Position numbers and translations under genes: made by a program. From contig CAZDDI010000001.1 in NCBI GenBank assembly GCA_964504195.1, positions 310,001 to 374,000 of the forward strand: DNA of 64,000 nt, given 5' to 3'. Each line of letters opens with the position of its first letter. Position 1 is the stretch's first letter. Positions 1 to 9,307 of the stretch are shown here, piece after piece. Below the pieces are notes generated by a model that had not been told where the DNA came from, searched no databases, and was given only the letters and a program-made list of their open reading frames with translations. This stretch comes from CAZDDI01 sp964504195. Its GTDB lineage: Bacteria; Chloroflexota; Anaerolineae; B4-G1; SLSP01.

Positions 1-792
1 GATGCTGGGGTGGAGCGCGCCCGCGCCAGTCTGCCCCCAATTTTGCACGGCATGAATGATGAGCCGGTAGAGGCCGGCTTCGAGGGGCTTCCAACTGGCA
101 TCCTGCATGAGCAAGTTAGCATCTGGGGTGAAGCCCAACAGCGTGTGACAATCGCCCTTCGCCATGTCCAGATCGAGTAACAGCGTCGGGATATTGCCCA
201 AAGAGACATGGGCCAGGCCCACGGCCAGGTTGACCGCCAGCGTGGTGCGCGTCGAGCCGCCGCCTTTGGGGACGTAGACGGTGATGAGCTTCTTCTGCCA
301 ACTGCGGCCCCGCGCCGCTGCCGGCACCATGCCCCGCCCCACCCGTGTCGCGCCCGTGGCGCGGTCGCGCAGGGCTTGCTCGATCGCCGCTTCCAGCATG
401 GCGATTACGCGCCCGCTGTTTTCCGCCGTCAGGGGCGTGAGCAGCGCGGCCAGCGCGCCGTTGGCCTGCATGATCCGGCCATCATCCGTCTGGGGGCGCA
501 CCAGGCCGATGACCGGGATCGGCTGCTGTTCATAGAGCAGCAGGTCGCGCAACAGCCCGTGGTGATAGCCCTGGATGTCCGGCGAGAGGATCACGGCGTC
601 GGCCCCCAGGTTGAGCGCCGCGTCATACACCTTCTGCGCGGTCTGCGCGCCGCTGGCGATCTCGATGCAATGCCCGGGAGCGTCGGGAGCCGCCCGCAAG
701 CGCGTGTTATGCGCCTCGAAGATCCCGCGCAGGGCTTCCAGATCATGGAATTGATCGTAGCCGACTACAATGCGATAAGTAACGCGCTCCAT
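1..792 (-). CDS. CpaE/TadZ-like P-loop ATPase (partial, runs off left edge)
   Basis: The 264 codons present begin at an ATG at 792 with a GGAGG 5 nt upstream. The ATG overlaps the stop of the preceding gene (TAATG). Residues 1-165 look like an atypical receiver-like domain. Residues 176-184 (KGGGSTRTT) form a deviant Walker A of the MinD/CpaE type, and 204-214 (LLLDLDMAKGD) are the Walker A'-like aspartate strand. CpaE/TadZ proteins position Tad pilus machines at the membrane. Its partner upstream is a CpaB-like protein, which supports that role. The C-terminus lies outside the window, so the full length is unknown. Confidence 0.8.
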   Translation of the reverse strand, partial: MERVTYRIVVGYDQFHDLEALRGIFEAHNTRLRAAPDAPGHCIEIASGAQTAQKVYDAALNLGADAVILSPDIQGYHHGLLRDLLLYEQQPIPVIGLVRPQTDDGRIMQANGALAALLTPLTAENSGRVIAMLEAAIEQALRDRATGATRVGRGMVPAAARGRSWQKKLITVYVPKGGGSTRTTLAVNLAVGLAHVSLGNIPTLLLDLDMAKGDCHTLLGFTPDANLLMQDASWKPLEAGLYRLIIHAVQNWGQTGAGALHPSI

Positions 793-1679
793 TAACGCCT
801 CCAATCTTTGTTTTGCGCCGCGCGGCGCTCGAAGAGCCAGGTCTCGAAGTCCTCCCACAGCAGCCCGCCAGGGTAGTGTTCGGCCAGGCCCGGCGCGTGA
901 GCGGCCAACCGCACCGCGCCCGTGCCCGCCCCCGAATGCAGCACGAAGCTCAGGAGTTCGGCTTGCGCGCGGGTCACGGAGACATAGATCCGCTGGACAT
1001 CGCCTTCCGCGGTTTGCGGGGTCGCGCCGCCGCCGGGGCTGGTGCTGTAGCCGGTGGTGACCTGCTCGCGCTCGATGTGGACCACGGGGATATTTTGCAG
1101 TACCAGCGTTGCCAGCGGCAGCGTGCCGGTCAGCACGGGGCGGGAGAAAGTCGGCCCTTCCGGCGCGCGGGGGGCGCCGGTCTGCGGGGCCTCCACCACG
1201 GTCGGGTGATTCTGCACTTCGTTAGTCCGCAGGCTGCCCAGGGCCAGGAGCAGGTCTACCTCATCGCCGCGCCGGGGCATATTACCACCGATTTCCGGCT
1301 TAACGGGGATGGCGACCAGCACGCGCGTCGGGTCGTCGAGCAGATGCGTCAGGCGCGTGACATAGGCGCCGGCAGTCTCGGTATCCACAGCGGCGCGGTA
1401 GAGCGGGCTGCCCGCCGGCACATCTACCAGGGTCACGGCGTCCTGGGGAAACTCCCGGGCCGTGAACAGGCGTCCCAGGGTTTGCGGCCGCACGCCGATC
1501 CACTCTTCGAGGCGGAAGTTGGCGCGGTCGAGCGTGGTCCCCGCGGGGATGTCATGCACCGCAACGGGGATCTGGGTAGGCGCCGGATAGAGCAGCGTGC
1601 CCAGGAAGAGCAAGCCCCCTACGGCCACCGCCGCTACGGCTAATCCGATCAAGAACAACGGCCAATTGATGTTTTTCAT
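792..1679 (-). CDS. CpaB-like SAF-domain pilus assembly protein
   Basis: 295 aa. The start at 1679 follows AAGGAG at good spacing; an earlier in-frame start at 1712 lacks one. A single membrane helix at about residues 6-28 is followed by a SAF-type motif (PVAVHDIPAGTTL) at about 38-50. The rest matches the CpaB/RcpC layout, with a central loop that is Pro/Thr-rich. CpaB proteins belong to the outer part of Tad/Flp pilus secretion complexes. The gene is translationally coupled to the CpaE-like ATPase downstream and follows a prepilin peptidase, so three Tad-type components lie in a row. Assignment to the family is good; the exact role on a mobile element is inferred. Confidence 0.8.
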   Translation of the reverse strand: MKNINWPLFLIGLAVAAVAVGGLLFLGTLLYPAPTQIPVAVHDIPAGTTLDRANFRLEEWIGVRPQTLGRLFTAREFPQDAVTLVDVPAGSPLYRAAVDTETAGAYVTRLTHLLDDPTRVLVAIPVKPEIGGNMPRRGDEVDLLLALGSLRTNEVQNHPTVVEAPQTGAPRAPEGPTFSRPVLTGTLPLATLVLQNIPVVHIEREQVTTGYSTSPGGGATPQTAEGDVQRIYVSVTRAQAELLSFVLHSGAGTGAVRLAAHAPGLAEHYPGGLLWEDFETWLFERRAAQNKDWRR

Positions 1680-1748
1680 GTAAGACACTCCTTCAGGTAA
1701 TTTGGGTTGCAACAGTTGGGGACCCCGCGCCAGATGGCGCGGCAGTTC

Positions 1749-2186
1749 CTAAATTAAGGGGACGCCCCAGAGCGCCAGTAACACCAATCCAATCGCCACG
1801 GCTTGCAGCCCGGCCACCGGCGCCCGCCCGCGCCAGGTCAGCCGCCGGGTAGCCACGCCCACGAGCAGCAGCAGCACGCCCAGGCCCAAGGCCCACAGCA
1901 GCGCCGGTCCTAGCAAGAGCGCGCCGTAGCCGGTGATCCAGACATCGCCGCCGCCGTGCCGCCCGCGGTCCCAGGTGTGCAGGTTGGCGGCGATGAGCAC
2001 ACAGGCCAGCGTCAACCGCACCCAGGGAAACGGCGCCGCGTGATAGGCCCAGGGCCAGATAGCGGTCCACAGACCCACGAGCAAGGCCGCTCCCGACCAT
2101 TGCAGATACACTTGCCGATACCGGAAGTCGGTATAGGCCGCGATGCCAAGCAGTCCCAGATTGAGCACGAGTAACCAAGTCATCAT
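1749..2186 (-). CDS. Type IV prepilin peptidase (A24 family, CpaA/TadV-like)
   Basis: 145 aa, almost entirely hydrophobic with about five to six membrane helices. The two catalytic aspartates of A24 aspartyl proteases are visible: Asp20 in YTDFRYRQV and Asp81 in GGGDV (the GxGD motif). It is the short form, lacking the N-terminal methylase domain, as in Tad systems. It should cleave prepilin leaders at the cytoplasmic face of the membrane. The start overlaps the stop of the XRE gene upstream (ATGA). No prepilin gene is seen in the window; one may lie to the left. Confidence 0.82.
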   Translation of the reverse strand: MMTWLLVLNLGLLGIAAYTDFRYRQVYLQWSGAALLVGLWTAIWPWAYHAAPFPWVRLTLACVLIAANLHTWDRGRHGGGDVWITGYGALLLGPALLWALGLGVLLLLVGVATRRLTWRGRAPVAGLQAVAIGLVLLALWGVPLI

Positions 2187-2581
2187 GCGTTAGCCTCAGG
2201 CGGCCAGGTTAAGAGTTCCGTGGCGGGATCGTAAGCGTGCCGAGTCACAGCGCGCAGCAGCACTTCCAGCCCCACCAGGTACACGCGGCCTTGCGGCGCG
2301 CGCGCCAGCGTGGCCACGAGTTCTTGCGCGCGCTCAATTTCGGTAACGGGTTCCAGCAGCCCGGCGTGGCGGAGCACGTCTTCCGGCGGCAGCCCCAGGG
2401 CTTGCGCTACGCCCTGGCAAAAGGGAAAGGTCACGGCGCGAAACCCGCGCATGACGTGCGAGACCATGGCCTCCGAAAAGCCCCCGCGCTGCGCAAGTTT
2501 GCGATACGACCAACCGCGCACTTCCAGTTGCACCCGCAACCAGGCGCGAAACTCAGTGAAATCTAGTTCATTTTCATTCAT
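2183..2581 (-). CDS. XRE-family HTH protein
   Basis: 132 aa. An HTH of the Cro/CI type occupies about residues 15-70 (YRKLAQRGGFSEAMVSHVMRG, as a partial match to the XRE pattern). A helical C-terminal tail of about 60 residues carries no recognised effector domain. It shares layout (WL...L..R.W......A...G.S...VSHVM, then A.ALGLPPEDVLRHAGLL) with five or more other small XRE proteins in this element, so it belongs to an expanded family. It is coupled to genes on both sides by 4-8 bp overlaps, so it is made as part of the pilus operon. It is a probable transcriptional regulator. Confidence 0.75.
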   Translation of the reverse strand: MNENELDFTEFRAWLRVQLEVRGWSYRKLAQRGGFSEAMVSHVMRGFRAVTFPFCQGVAQALGLPPEDVLRHAGLLEPVTEIERAQELVATLARAPQGRVYLVGLEVLLRAVTRHAYDPATELLTWPPEANA

Positions 2582-3170
2582 CGGCTAATAGTCCTAAGAT
2601 AGTTGCTATCTCTACATCCAGGGCTTGCGCCAGAGCGCGAATACTTCGTGTAGCGGAGGGTCGCCGGCCGCGGAAATACTCCCAAATTGATTCATAACTC
2701 AAACCAGAGGCGCGCGCCAGATCTGCCTTGTTCCAATTTCGGGCGTCCAGTTGCTCCTGGAGCCAGATAGCGAAGGACTGCGTTGCCGGAGATGACGGAG
2801 GTGGTGCCGCCGGAGGCGGCAACGGAGCAGGCGTATAGTGCAGTACCTCGGCGCCGATTGCGGCTTGCCAGGCTAGTGACGCCACCGCGGCGCGATTGGG
2901 CAGTCCTAGTTTACGCATTACCGCACTCAACAAGTTCCGCACAGTACCCAAGCCGAGCCCTATTTGCTCCGCGATTTGTTGGTTGGTCAAACCAGCAGCA
3001 ACGCCGGCGATCACCTGCAACTCACGGGGTTTAAGGTCCGGGCGCTCTGGCGCAGAATCCGGCAGCAGCAGGATCACCGCGCGCTGGGGGATCTCAGTCG
3101 CGGGCGGAGGAGCTGAGAACGTCACTTGTCCGTTTGTGTACTGGCCGGTAAGAATTTGCACCGTGGACAT
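2574..3170 (-). CDS. Two-HTH regulator: LuxR/GerE-type HTH plus XRE HTH
   Basis: 198 aa with two different DNA-binding domains. Residues about 45-105 contain a GerE/LuxR HTH (LKPRELQVIAGVAAGLTNQQ then IAEQIGLGLGTVRN). A Pro/Ala-rich linker spans about 110-130, and residues about 135-195 form an XRE HTH (NKADLARASGLSYESIWEY). The N-terminal 40 residues look like a small beta domain similar to those in antitoxin-like proteins. No receiver or autoinducer domain is present. The start at 3170 follows GAGGAATGA, and the end overlaps the next gene by 8 bp. The combination of both HTH classes in one chain is unusual. Confidence 0.72.
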   Translation of the reverse strand: MSTVQILTGQYTNGQVTFSAPPPATEIPQRAVILLLPDSAPERPDLKPRELQVIAGVAAGLTNQQIAEQIGLGLGTVRNLLSAVMRKLGLPNRAAVASLAWQAAIGAEVLHYTPAPLPPPAAPPPSSPATQSFAIWLQEQLDARNWNKADLARASGLSYESIWEYFRGRRPSATRSIRALAQALDVEIATILGLLADE

Positions 3171-3171
3171 T

Positions 3172-3591
3172 TCATTCCTCTGGCACGCTGGCCGCGCGCA
3201 GCAGGACCCAGAGCGGCGCGCGGGTGTCAGGGGCTTGCAAGGCCGTCACCGTAATCAGCACCCGCCCGTTCAGGGTGGTGTGCGTGGCCGTGAAGTTGAA
3301 CGCGCGCCCATCGAGATCCCACGTCAAATCTTCCGGGGTGCGGCCCAGCGCCGCGGTATACCAGGCCCCGACCTCGCTCAAGGTCGTGGTCCCGGTATAA
3401 CTGGTAAACGCATGGGTGCTGAACTCCCAATCTTGCGCCGGCAGCGGCGCGGAGACCGGCAGCCACCCGGGCGGCGGGGTGGGCGGCGCGATAGCCGCGC
3501 TCCAAGCCTGCCCGCAGGCCAGGCTAACGACCAGCAAACCGGCCATGACCCCTATGATGATGACTATATCCACGATACCCAATCGGCGCAT
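3172..3591 (-). CDS. Membrane-anchored extracytoplasmic protein, unknown function
   Basis: 139 aa. The start at 3591 has a strong GGAGGAGGGG site. A hydrophobic segment at residues 6-27 ends in a lipobox-like LVVSLAC, so it is either a lipoprotein or an N-terminally anchored protein. The remainder is beta-rich and Trp/Thr-rich without recognisable motifs. It is the first gene after a 480-bp ACNNN spacer and the stop lies only 1 nt before the next start, so it belongs to the pilus operon. Function is not recognised. Confidence 0.65.
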   Translation of the reverse strand: MRRLGIVDIVIIIGVMAGLLVVSLACGQAWSAAIAPPTPPPGWLPVSAPLPAQDWEFSTHAFTSYTGTTTLSEVGAWYTAALGRTPEDLTWDLDGRAFNFTATHTTLNGRVLITVTALQAPDTRAPLWVLLRAASVPEE

Positions 3592-4071
3592 AGTTACCCC
3601 CTCCTCCTACTGACTTAACTACACCGTCACAAAACTTGACCAGGCGTGACATCACTTTACCCTAGCGTCACAAAACTTGACCAAGCGTGACCTGACCTTG
3701 CCATAACGTCGCTTCACTTCACCCTTACAAAACAAGACTTTACGAAACCATACCGTAACGCTGCAACGCGACACGCGACCCCACCTCACCAAAACTGCAC
3801 TTAGCGTGACTCGGCCTTACCCTGGCGATGCCCGCTCAACCAAACATAACTGTACTAAACGTAAGCCCAACGGCGCATAACAGAAATTAACCGCACTGCA
3901 GCGCCGCCGAACAATACGAGACCTCACCTAGACTTTACGCTACAACACCGCACCTAACTTTACCGTTGCCTTACAAAACTTCACTGAACATAACCCTTAC
4001 CAACTGTACACCACCTGACATCACCAAACCTTGCCCTGACATTACTTCACATTGCGCTACATCACCTCACC
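3592..4071. repeat. Spacer built of 5-bp-phased AC dinucleotides (ACNNN array)
   Basis: No gene is visible. The plus strand carries AC dinucleotides at 5-bp intervals over most of the 480 bp; for example AC starts at 3727, 3732, 3737, 3742, 3747 and 3752 in exact phase, followed by runs that resume after 5n or 5n+1 jumps. The three positions after each AC vary, so it is not a simple satellite. The pattern stops at the ribosome-binding region of the gene on the left and at the end of the gene on the right. Confidence 0.8.
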
Positions 4072-4317
4072 TCACCCTGGCGGGATTTCTGGCACGGCAA
4101 ACTGCTGACAGTCGGACAAGTCGCCGCCGACCAGTGCAATGAAGACATTGGCCGCGCACGTCACCCCGCCGTCATAGTGGGCGCAATGCGGGCAGATCCA
4201 GCCCGCGCCAGCAGCCCGCGGCGCTTGGGCGCGCACGGCTTCGAGCAGCGTCACGGCTGCGGGGCGGCTTGTGGTGAGCGATTCGCGCAGCCACACGGTA
4301 GGTTCCCAGACTGCCAT
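4072..4317 (-). CDS. Small Cys-containing protein, possible zinc ribbon
   Basis: 81 aa. The start at 4317 has GGAGGCGGGG upstream and overlaps the preceding stop (TAATG). Cysteines are arranged CPHC...C...C (WICPHCAHYDGGVTC then DLSDCQQF) in the C-terminal half, which could bind zinc. Residues 1-45 are helical. It follows the Pro/Thr-rich membrane protein and precedes a long ACNNN spacer. No family is recognised. Confidence 0.62.
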   Translation of the reverse strand: MAVWEPTVWLRESLTTSRPAAVTLLEAVRAQAPRAAGAGWICPHCAHYDGGVTCAANVFIALVGGDLSDCQQFAVPEIPPG

Positions 4318-5267
4318 TACCCCGCCTCCTGCACAATCAGATACCACTCGGCTTGCCGGGGCACGGCGGGGGTGTCCTCGCGCAAGAGCAGGCGCGCGAG
4401 ATGCTCGAAGACCAGATGCACCTCGAGCCGCGCCGCATCATGCACGGCGTCCAGGTGGATGACGCGATCTGCCCGGCGCACCATCCGCACGCGCTGGAGG
4501 ATTTCGGGATCAATGGTATACAGGTAAGTAATCGCCGTCTCAGGATCGCGGATGGACAAGTACGGCGCGGGCTTGCCCTTGATGCTCGGCAGATCGTCCT
4601 TGAGCAGCGTCACGGGGCGGCCAATCACATCCGCGGTGGCCTGGCTGATGACCCCGCGCCACTCACCGGCGTTGCCGTTGAGCAACTGCTGCACTTCGAC
4701 GCGCCGGCGTTCTAGCCTCTTTTTCGCGTCTTCCGTGACCATCTGCTGTTTGTGGCGCAGATCGCGGCTGGTGTAGATCACAAAGCGGGTGACGACCCAG
4801 AGCACAAAGAGCGCGAGCGCCGCGCCCCCACCCCAGAGCAGCGGAGTTCCTGGTAACTGCCAACCCGCGCCCGGCTGTTCCTCGAAGCCTCCCGCCAGGC
4901 CGGTGGGGGTTGCGGTAGGCGTGGGCGTAGGGGTGGCCGTGGGCGTGCCGGTAGGCGGCGGCGTGGGCGTCACCGTCGGGGTCAGCGTGGGCGTGGCCGT
5001 GGGCGGCGCGGGCGTCGCCGTAGGCAGTACCGGGCGCGGCGTGGCGGTGGGTAACACCGGCGTCGCAGTCGGCAAGACTGGCTCCGGCGTTGCCACTGGC
5101 GGCGGCTCCTGCGTCGCCGGCGGGGGCGGCTCCTGGGTGGCCGGCGGGGGCTGCTCCGTTACCGGCGCCGGGGTAGGCGGCGGCGGCGGTTTATCGTCGG
5201 CCAGCACCGGCGAACACCACCAGAGCAAGAGCAATAAAATTCCGATAACTGCGCGTAATAATTTCAT
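4317..5267 (-). CDS. Signal peptide, Pro/Thr-rich stalk, membrane helix, cytoplasmic domain protein
   Basis: 316 aa. A signal peptide (residues 1-23) is followed by a Pro/Thr-rich stalk (about 25-125) made of PTATP and QEPPPPAT repeats, the kind of linker common in Chloroflexota envelope proteins. A transmembrane helix lies at about 140-165. A cytoplasmic part (about 170-316) is charged and predicted mixed alpha/beta, with no recognised motif. The arrangement suggests a protein that spans the envelope in the pilus machine. The stop overlaps the start of the small Cys protein. The gene is flanked by two ACNNN spacers. Confidence 0.75.
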   Translation of the reverse strand: MKLLRAVIGILLLLLWWCSPVLADDKPPPPPTPAPVTEQPPPATQEPPPPATQEPPPVATPEPVLPTATPVLPTATPRPVLPTATPAPPTATPTLTPTVTPTPPPTGTPTATPTPTPTATPTGLAGGFEEQPGAGWQLPGTPLLWGGGAALALFVLWVVTRFVIYTSRDLRHKQQMVTEDAKKRLERRRVEVQQLLNGNAGEWRGVISQATADVIGRPVTLLKDDLPSIKGKPAPYLSIRDPETAITYLYTIDPEILQRVRMVRRADRVIHLDAVHDAARLEVHLVFEHLARLLLREDTPAVPRQAEWYLIVQEAG

Positions 5268-6335
5268 AAGTGACCTGCTTTGCTATACGCAACCTTATAT
5301 GACAACACTTCGCCTGTACAAAACTCTGCTACGCCGAACTTTGCCTAAGCCTCGCCGTAACATGACGAAACCCAACTTAACTATACTCCACCTCAGCCTC
5401 ACCTGACGACACCTCGCGTCACGATACCAATGCTTTACCGAACGGAACGTGGCCCAACGCAACCTCACCGAAGCGCTACACAATGCCGTAGCCTAACCAG
5501 GCGTAACACAACCTAACCCAACGTGACGGTGCCGATACGAAACCGTACATAACTACACTATGCGTAGCCCTGGCGATACCCTACTACACCAAACTCTGCC
5601 GTTACCCTGCTTCACAGCACAGCATAGAACTCCATGCCGCTGCACAATACTGTACCGTTACCTTGCAATACAGCGCCTCACCTAACCATTGCTTTACCAA
5701 GCGGAACGTGACCCGGCGCGACCTCACCAAACACAAACATTACCGGGCTCAACCATACACTACGCTACCTAAACCGGACAATGCCGTGCGATACACTACC
5801 CCTACGTTGCAATGTAAAACTTTACCGATACGTTACCGCGCTTTACCTGCGCATTACTGCACAAACCCAACACCTAACCATTGCACCGACACGCTACTCT
5901 ACGCCGCGGCACCAAACCATAGCCCAACATCGCCGCGTAAAACCACACCTGGACGTTGCGCTACTTAACTAGACCGAACCTAAACGTAGCCCAACCACAT
6001 GAAACCCGACCAAACCCAGCGTGACGGAACTGGGACGTTACCGCACGGTGCCCGACGGCACGGAACGGAACTGCACGGAACTGTGCCATGACTGCACGAG
6101 GCTGTAAAAGACACTGCCAAACTATACCAAACCATAGCCCAACATCGCCGCGTAAAACTACACCTGGACCTTGCAATACAGCGTCTCACCTAACCATTGC
6201 CTTACCGAACGGGGCTGAACTGCACGCAACCAATACAGGACTCTACTTAACCCCACCGTTACCAGACGCCGCATCACCTCATCAAACCATGCTTAAGCGC
6301 TACTCCACGGCACAGGGCTAGACCAAACTTAACCG
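5268..6335. repeat. 1.07-kb ACNNN array with internal longer duplications
   Basis: No convincing gene. The 5-bp AC phasing continues throughout. On top of it, longer direct repeats occur: a block of about 50 bp near 5910-5962 recurs with few changes near 6127-6180 (shared core CAACATCGCCGCGTAAAAC), and segments near 5425, 5680 and 6195 share TAACCATTGCTTTACC-like text followed by GAACGG. This is the longest array in the window. Confidence 0.8.
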
Positions 6336-6602
6336 TTACTCAACCAGGGCTTCCGGCGCTCCCAGCGCAGCGATGTTGATGGTGACTCTGCGGCCTTGCT
6401 TGGCGCCCAAGACGCGAGCCAGAGCGCGGATGGCGTTGATTGTGTTGCCCTGACGCCCGATCAGGCGGCCCAATTCGGCTTCCGGCGCGGTCACATCCAC
6501 GACACAACTGGTATCCGTTTCGACGGTGCTGAATTGTACGCTAAACGGGTCATCTACCAAAGCCCGGATAATGGGCTCTACCAATTCGGTGATAGTCACC
6601 AT
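6336..6602 (-). CDS. KH-domain RNA-binding protein (KhpA-like)
   Basis: 88 aa, the size of KhpA/YlqC proteins. A single KH domain fills residues about 28-80, with the GxxG RNA-contact loop as LIGRQGNTINAIRAL. The start at 6602 follows GGAGGTTCTC. In other bacteria KhpA binds RNA, often as a KhpA-KhpB pair in which KhpB has Jag and R3H domains; no KhpB gene is seen here. It stands alone, flanked on both sides by ACNNN spacers, inside the pilus operon. Placement of an RNA-binding protein gene within a mobile element is unusual and suggests it handles the element's own transcripts. Confidence 0.85.
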   Translation of the reverse strand: MVTITELVEPIIRALVDDPFSVQFSTVETDTSCVVDVTAPEAELGRLIGRQGNTINAIRALARVLGAKQGRRVTINIAALGAPEALVE

Positions 6603-6867
6603 GAGAACCTCCTTGATTTCAGATTGCTTTGCGACACATTACTAGACCGGCGCGTGATCGTACTATGCGCTGCGTAACCTCAACCCCACATGGTTTTACC
6701 TGACACAACTGAACCGCTACTTCGCCTCGCATAACCCAACCGAAACCTCGCCCTACTTCACCCGCGAGACCGAACTGAACCGGGGACTGCGCTGAACTGA
6801 ACCGTATTACGCCCAACTGAACTGTACCGCAGCCTCACTCCACGTTGCTCAACCGCTGCGGATAGGG
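6603..6867. repeat. ACNNN spacer
   Basis: 265 bp with the same AC-every-5-bp texture (for example the ...ACCGAACTGAACC... and ...GAACTGAACC... stretches around 6770-6830). No ORF of coding quality and no terminator are seen. Confidence 0.75.
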
Positions 6868-8415
6868 CTACCGCGCGCGCCACCCGCCGGTGTTGGCGGC
6901 AATGAGCAGGGTGTACTCCGTACCTGCGCCCCAGATGCGCCAATCGTAATGCCGGACGCGCACCTGGTAGGTGGCCGTAGTCGGTGCGCGCCACACGAGT
7001 TGTGAGCCGGCGCGCGGATCGCCGGGCACGGCGTCGTCATTTTCGGCCAGCAAGGTCGTCATATCCGGCGCGAAGAGCGCGAGCAGCGTATCGTTGTGGA
7101 TACCCAGTTCGGAGACGGTCAGCGTGTAGGTGACGCCGGCGGTGGCGCTGAACGTATACCAATCGTTGTCGTTGGGGTGGTCGAAGTTCTCAACGTAGTA
7201 CGTCCCCACGGCTGCCGGATAGCCGGGCGGCGCGTCTGGCACATCGCCGGGGATAAGCTCGCGCGGCGGCCAGCTGCGTAACACCAGCGGCAGGTAGAGA
7301 TAGCGCGTGCGATAGCGCACTGGCACGCTGAGCGTGGCAGGCCCAGACGCAAAGCCGTAGGTATCCGTCACCTGCACGGAGAAGGTCAGCGTCACTTCGC
7401 CCGTGGGCGGCGCGCGGAAGGTCAAGGTGCTCTGATCCGTCACGGTCAGGGACACGGTTGGCCCGCCGGTCTGTGTCCACTGATAGGTCAGCGGCGTGTG
7501 TCCATCGGGGTCATAGCTGCCGGCGGCGTTCAGCTGCACCAGGTCAGCTTCGTACACCGGCGCGGTCAGCGCCGCGATCTGCGCCACCGGGCGCTGATTG
7601 GGCACCAGCGTCACTGTTACGGGCGCGAGCACGCCTAAAAAGCGCGTGGGGAGGAGCGCCCACAGTTCGCCGCCGAGGGTGGCCGTAAGCGGGTGCGTAA
7701 AGGTGGTTTCGTTCCAGACTACCCCGACGGTGTAAACCAACGTCGCGGTAAGCACCCCGGATTCCCCCGTATCAGGATAGAGAAACAGTGCCGGGACGGG
7801 GGTCAACGCGCGGCCCCAGTCGCTTGGCACCCCGCTAATCACCGGATCCCAGCGATAGGCTTCAGCTATCTCCGTGTCGGTCGGCGCGTAATGCAGGATG
7901 ACCGTAGTGGTACTGACCTGGCCGGGCAGCGGATTGACGACCAGCGTTTGCTCAGCGGGGCGCAGGTAAAACGAGGGGGGGACTAGATGGAGATACCCAC
8001 TGGCAATGCTCCCGATCATGCCATCCGGTTTGACGAGGTAGCCCTGGATACGCAGCCAGAGCGCGTCGCCATGCTGAAAGTTGGCCGGGGTGGTCATCTG
8101 AATAGCAAATGGGTGTGTCACGCTGCCGCCCGGATGCGCCACGGTCAATGTCTCCGGCCCGCTGACGGTGCCGTGGAGCGGGCTGGTCCAGACATAACTG
8201 ATATAGGCAGTGTAGTTGCCCGCCGGCGCGTCTACCAGGTCCAGCCCCAGCGCATAGGTCAACGTCACACCCGGCAGGTGGGACTGCGGCCCGAGCGGGG
8301 CCTGGAAGTAAAACCCCGTAGCCTGCGGCGCTTGCGCCGCGGTGGCTGTCGGCCAGCCGCCGAGCACTAACCATAGTCCTAAAATGAGACTGCTCCACTT
8401 ATACCTTGCTTGCAT
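6868..8415 (-). CDS. Secreted protein with PKD-like and PPC-like beta domains
   Basis: 515 aa. The start at 8415 follows AGAGGGAAC; an upstream in-frame ATG at 8463 lies in repeat-like DNA. The signal peptide ends near residue 28 (ATAAQA). Repeated beta-sandwich segments follow. A PKD/Ig-like domain at about 285-365 carries LNAAGSYDPDG, and a bacterial pre-peptidase C-terminal (PPC) domain at about 420-505 carries DWYTFSATAGVTYTL and TLLAENDDA. There is no catalytic domain, so it is probably a surface or pilus-associated adhesin or structural protein. It sits between two ACNNN arrays. Confidence 0.8.
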   Translation of the reverse strand: MQARYKWSSLILGLWLVLGGWPTATAAQAPQATGFYFQAPLGPQSHLPGVTLTYALGLDLVDAPAGNYTAYISYVWTSPLHGTVSGPETLTVAHPGGSVTHPFAIQMTTPANFQHGDALWLRIQGYLVKPDGMIGSIASGYLHLVPPSFYLRPAEQTLVVNPLPGQVSTTTVILHYAPTDTEIAEAYRWDPVISGVPSDWGRALTPVPALFLYPDTGESGVLTATLVYTVGVVWNETTFTHPLTATLGGELWALLPTRFLGVLAPVTVTLVPNQRPVAQIAALTAPVYEADLVQLNAAGSYDPDGHTPLTYQWTQTGGPTVSLTVTDQSTLTFRAPPTGEVTLTFSVQVTDTYGFASGPATLSVPVRYRTRYLYLPLVLRSWPPRELIPGDVPDAPPGYPAAVGTYYVENFDHPNDNDWYTFSATAGVTYTLTVSELGIHNDTLLALFAPDMTTLLAENDDAVPGDPRAGSQLVWRAPTTATYQVRVRHYDWRIWGAGTEYTLLIAANTGGWRAR

Positions 8416-8953
8416 TTGTTCCCTCTTTTCTTTACCGTAACACCACATGACTGGATTACGCAATACCTTGACACTACCTCACTGAACTAAACGAGACGGT
8501 GCCTTAGCTCCACCAAACGGTATTGAACCTCACTTCGCCTGTACTAAACCCTGATACGCTTAACCAAACCGCTGCGCTGCCAAACAAAGCAACATTGAAC
8601 CCTACCCCACTCTACCGCTGGTTTGCGGGACGTGACAACACACTACCCCTACGCTACCCGGCTCTACCGAGCACAGCAGTCGCGTCACATAATCGCACCA
8701 CGCCTCACAGTGACCAAGCCTCACTCTACCCTAATGCGCTTAACCACAACGCAACTTTGCTGCACGTGACCCAGACTGCACCTGAATAAACATCGCCAAA
8801 CCACGCCGTCACAACACTGGACCAAACACTGCCCTTACTAAACCCAACCGCACGCTATCCAAACCATGCTCAACTCTACGATACCAAACCATTACTGCGC
8901 GCAACTTAACTGAATTAAGCAATACCCCTGCAACTCTACGATGGCCGCCTAAA
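8416..8953. repeat. ACNNN array
   Basis: 538 bp without a supported gene, again with AC dinucleotides mainly at 5-bp steps on the plus strand (for example 8651, 8656, 8666 and the runs around 8525-8620). The left boundary coincides with the ribosome-binding site of the secreted-protein gene. Confidence 0.8.
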
Positions 8954-9307
8954 TTACGCAGGCAGCGCGCCCCGCCGGTGCTGCGTATACTGATACAGCC
9001 CCACCCCGACCCAGTACCAGGTCAGGGACGCAACGAAATACACTTGCAGCGGCGCGGTCACCTTTCCAAACAGCACGCCATACAGGCTTTGCAACATCCC
9101 CAGCCACATCGGTGCCTTAACGAGTACCAGCTGCGCGCGCGGCCAGCGGTCCAGCGCCCCCACCCCAGCGCCGAGCAACATTGCGGCCAGCGCGTAGACC
9201 AGGAGTAGCCCCCGATCTACCTCCGTCAACAGCAGGACAAATGCCGCGCTCGCTACCCCTAACCCGGCCATCTTGACCACAAACCGCCCTTGCTTGAAGC
9301 GTTCCAT
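8954..9307 (-). CDS. Small integral membrane protein, unknown
   Basis: 117 aa with the start at 9307 after AGAGGAAC. Three to four hydrophobic helices (about 14-30, 34-52, 62-78, 86-105) and a short basic tail are seen. No family motif is recognised. A longer reading frame reaches 9424 but its first 39 codons lie in ACNNN repeat DNA and are not believed. It lies between two arrays within the pilus operon; by position it could be a small inner-membrane component. Confidence 0.6.
   Translation of the reverse strand: MERFKQGRFVVKMAGLGVASAAFVLLLTEVDRGLLLVYALAAMLLGAGVGALDRWPRAQLVLVKAPMWLGMLQSLYGVLFGKVTAPLQVYFVASLTWYWVGVGLYQYTQHRRGALPA

Noticed and set aside
5295..6321. Several 60-100 codon frames in the 1.07-kb array
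   Set aside because: They arise because ACNNN repeats avoid stops in some frames; no ribosome-binding sites, compositions follow the repeat.
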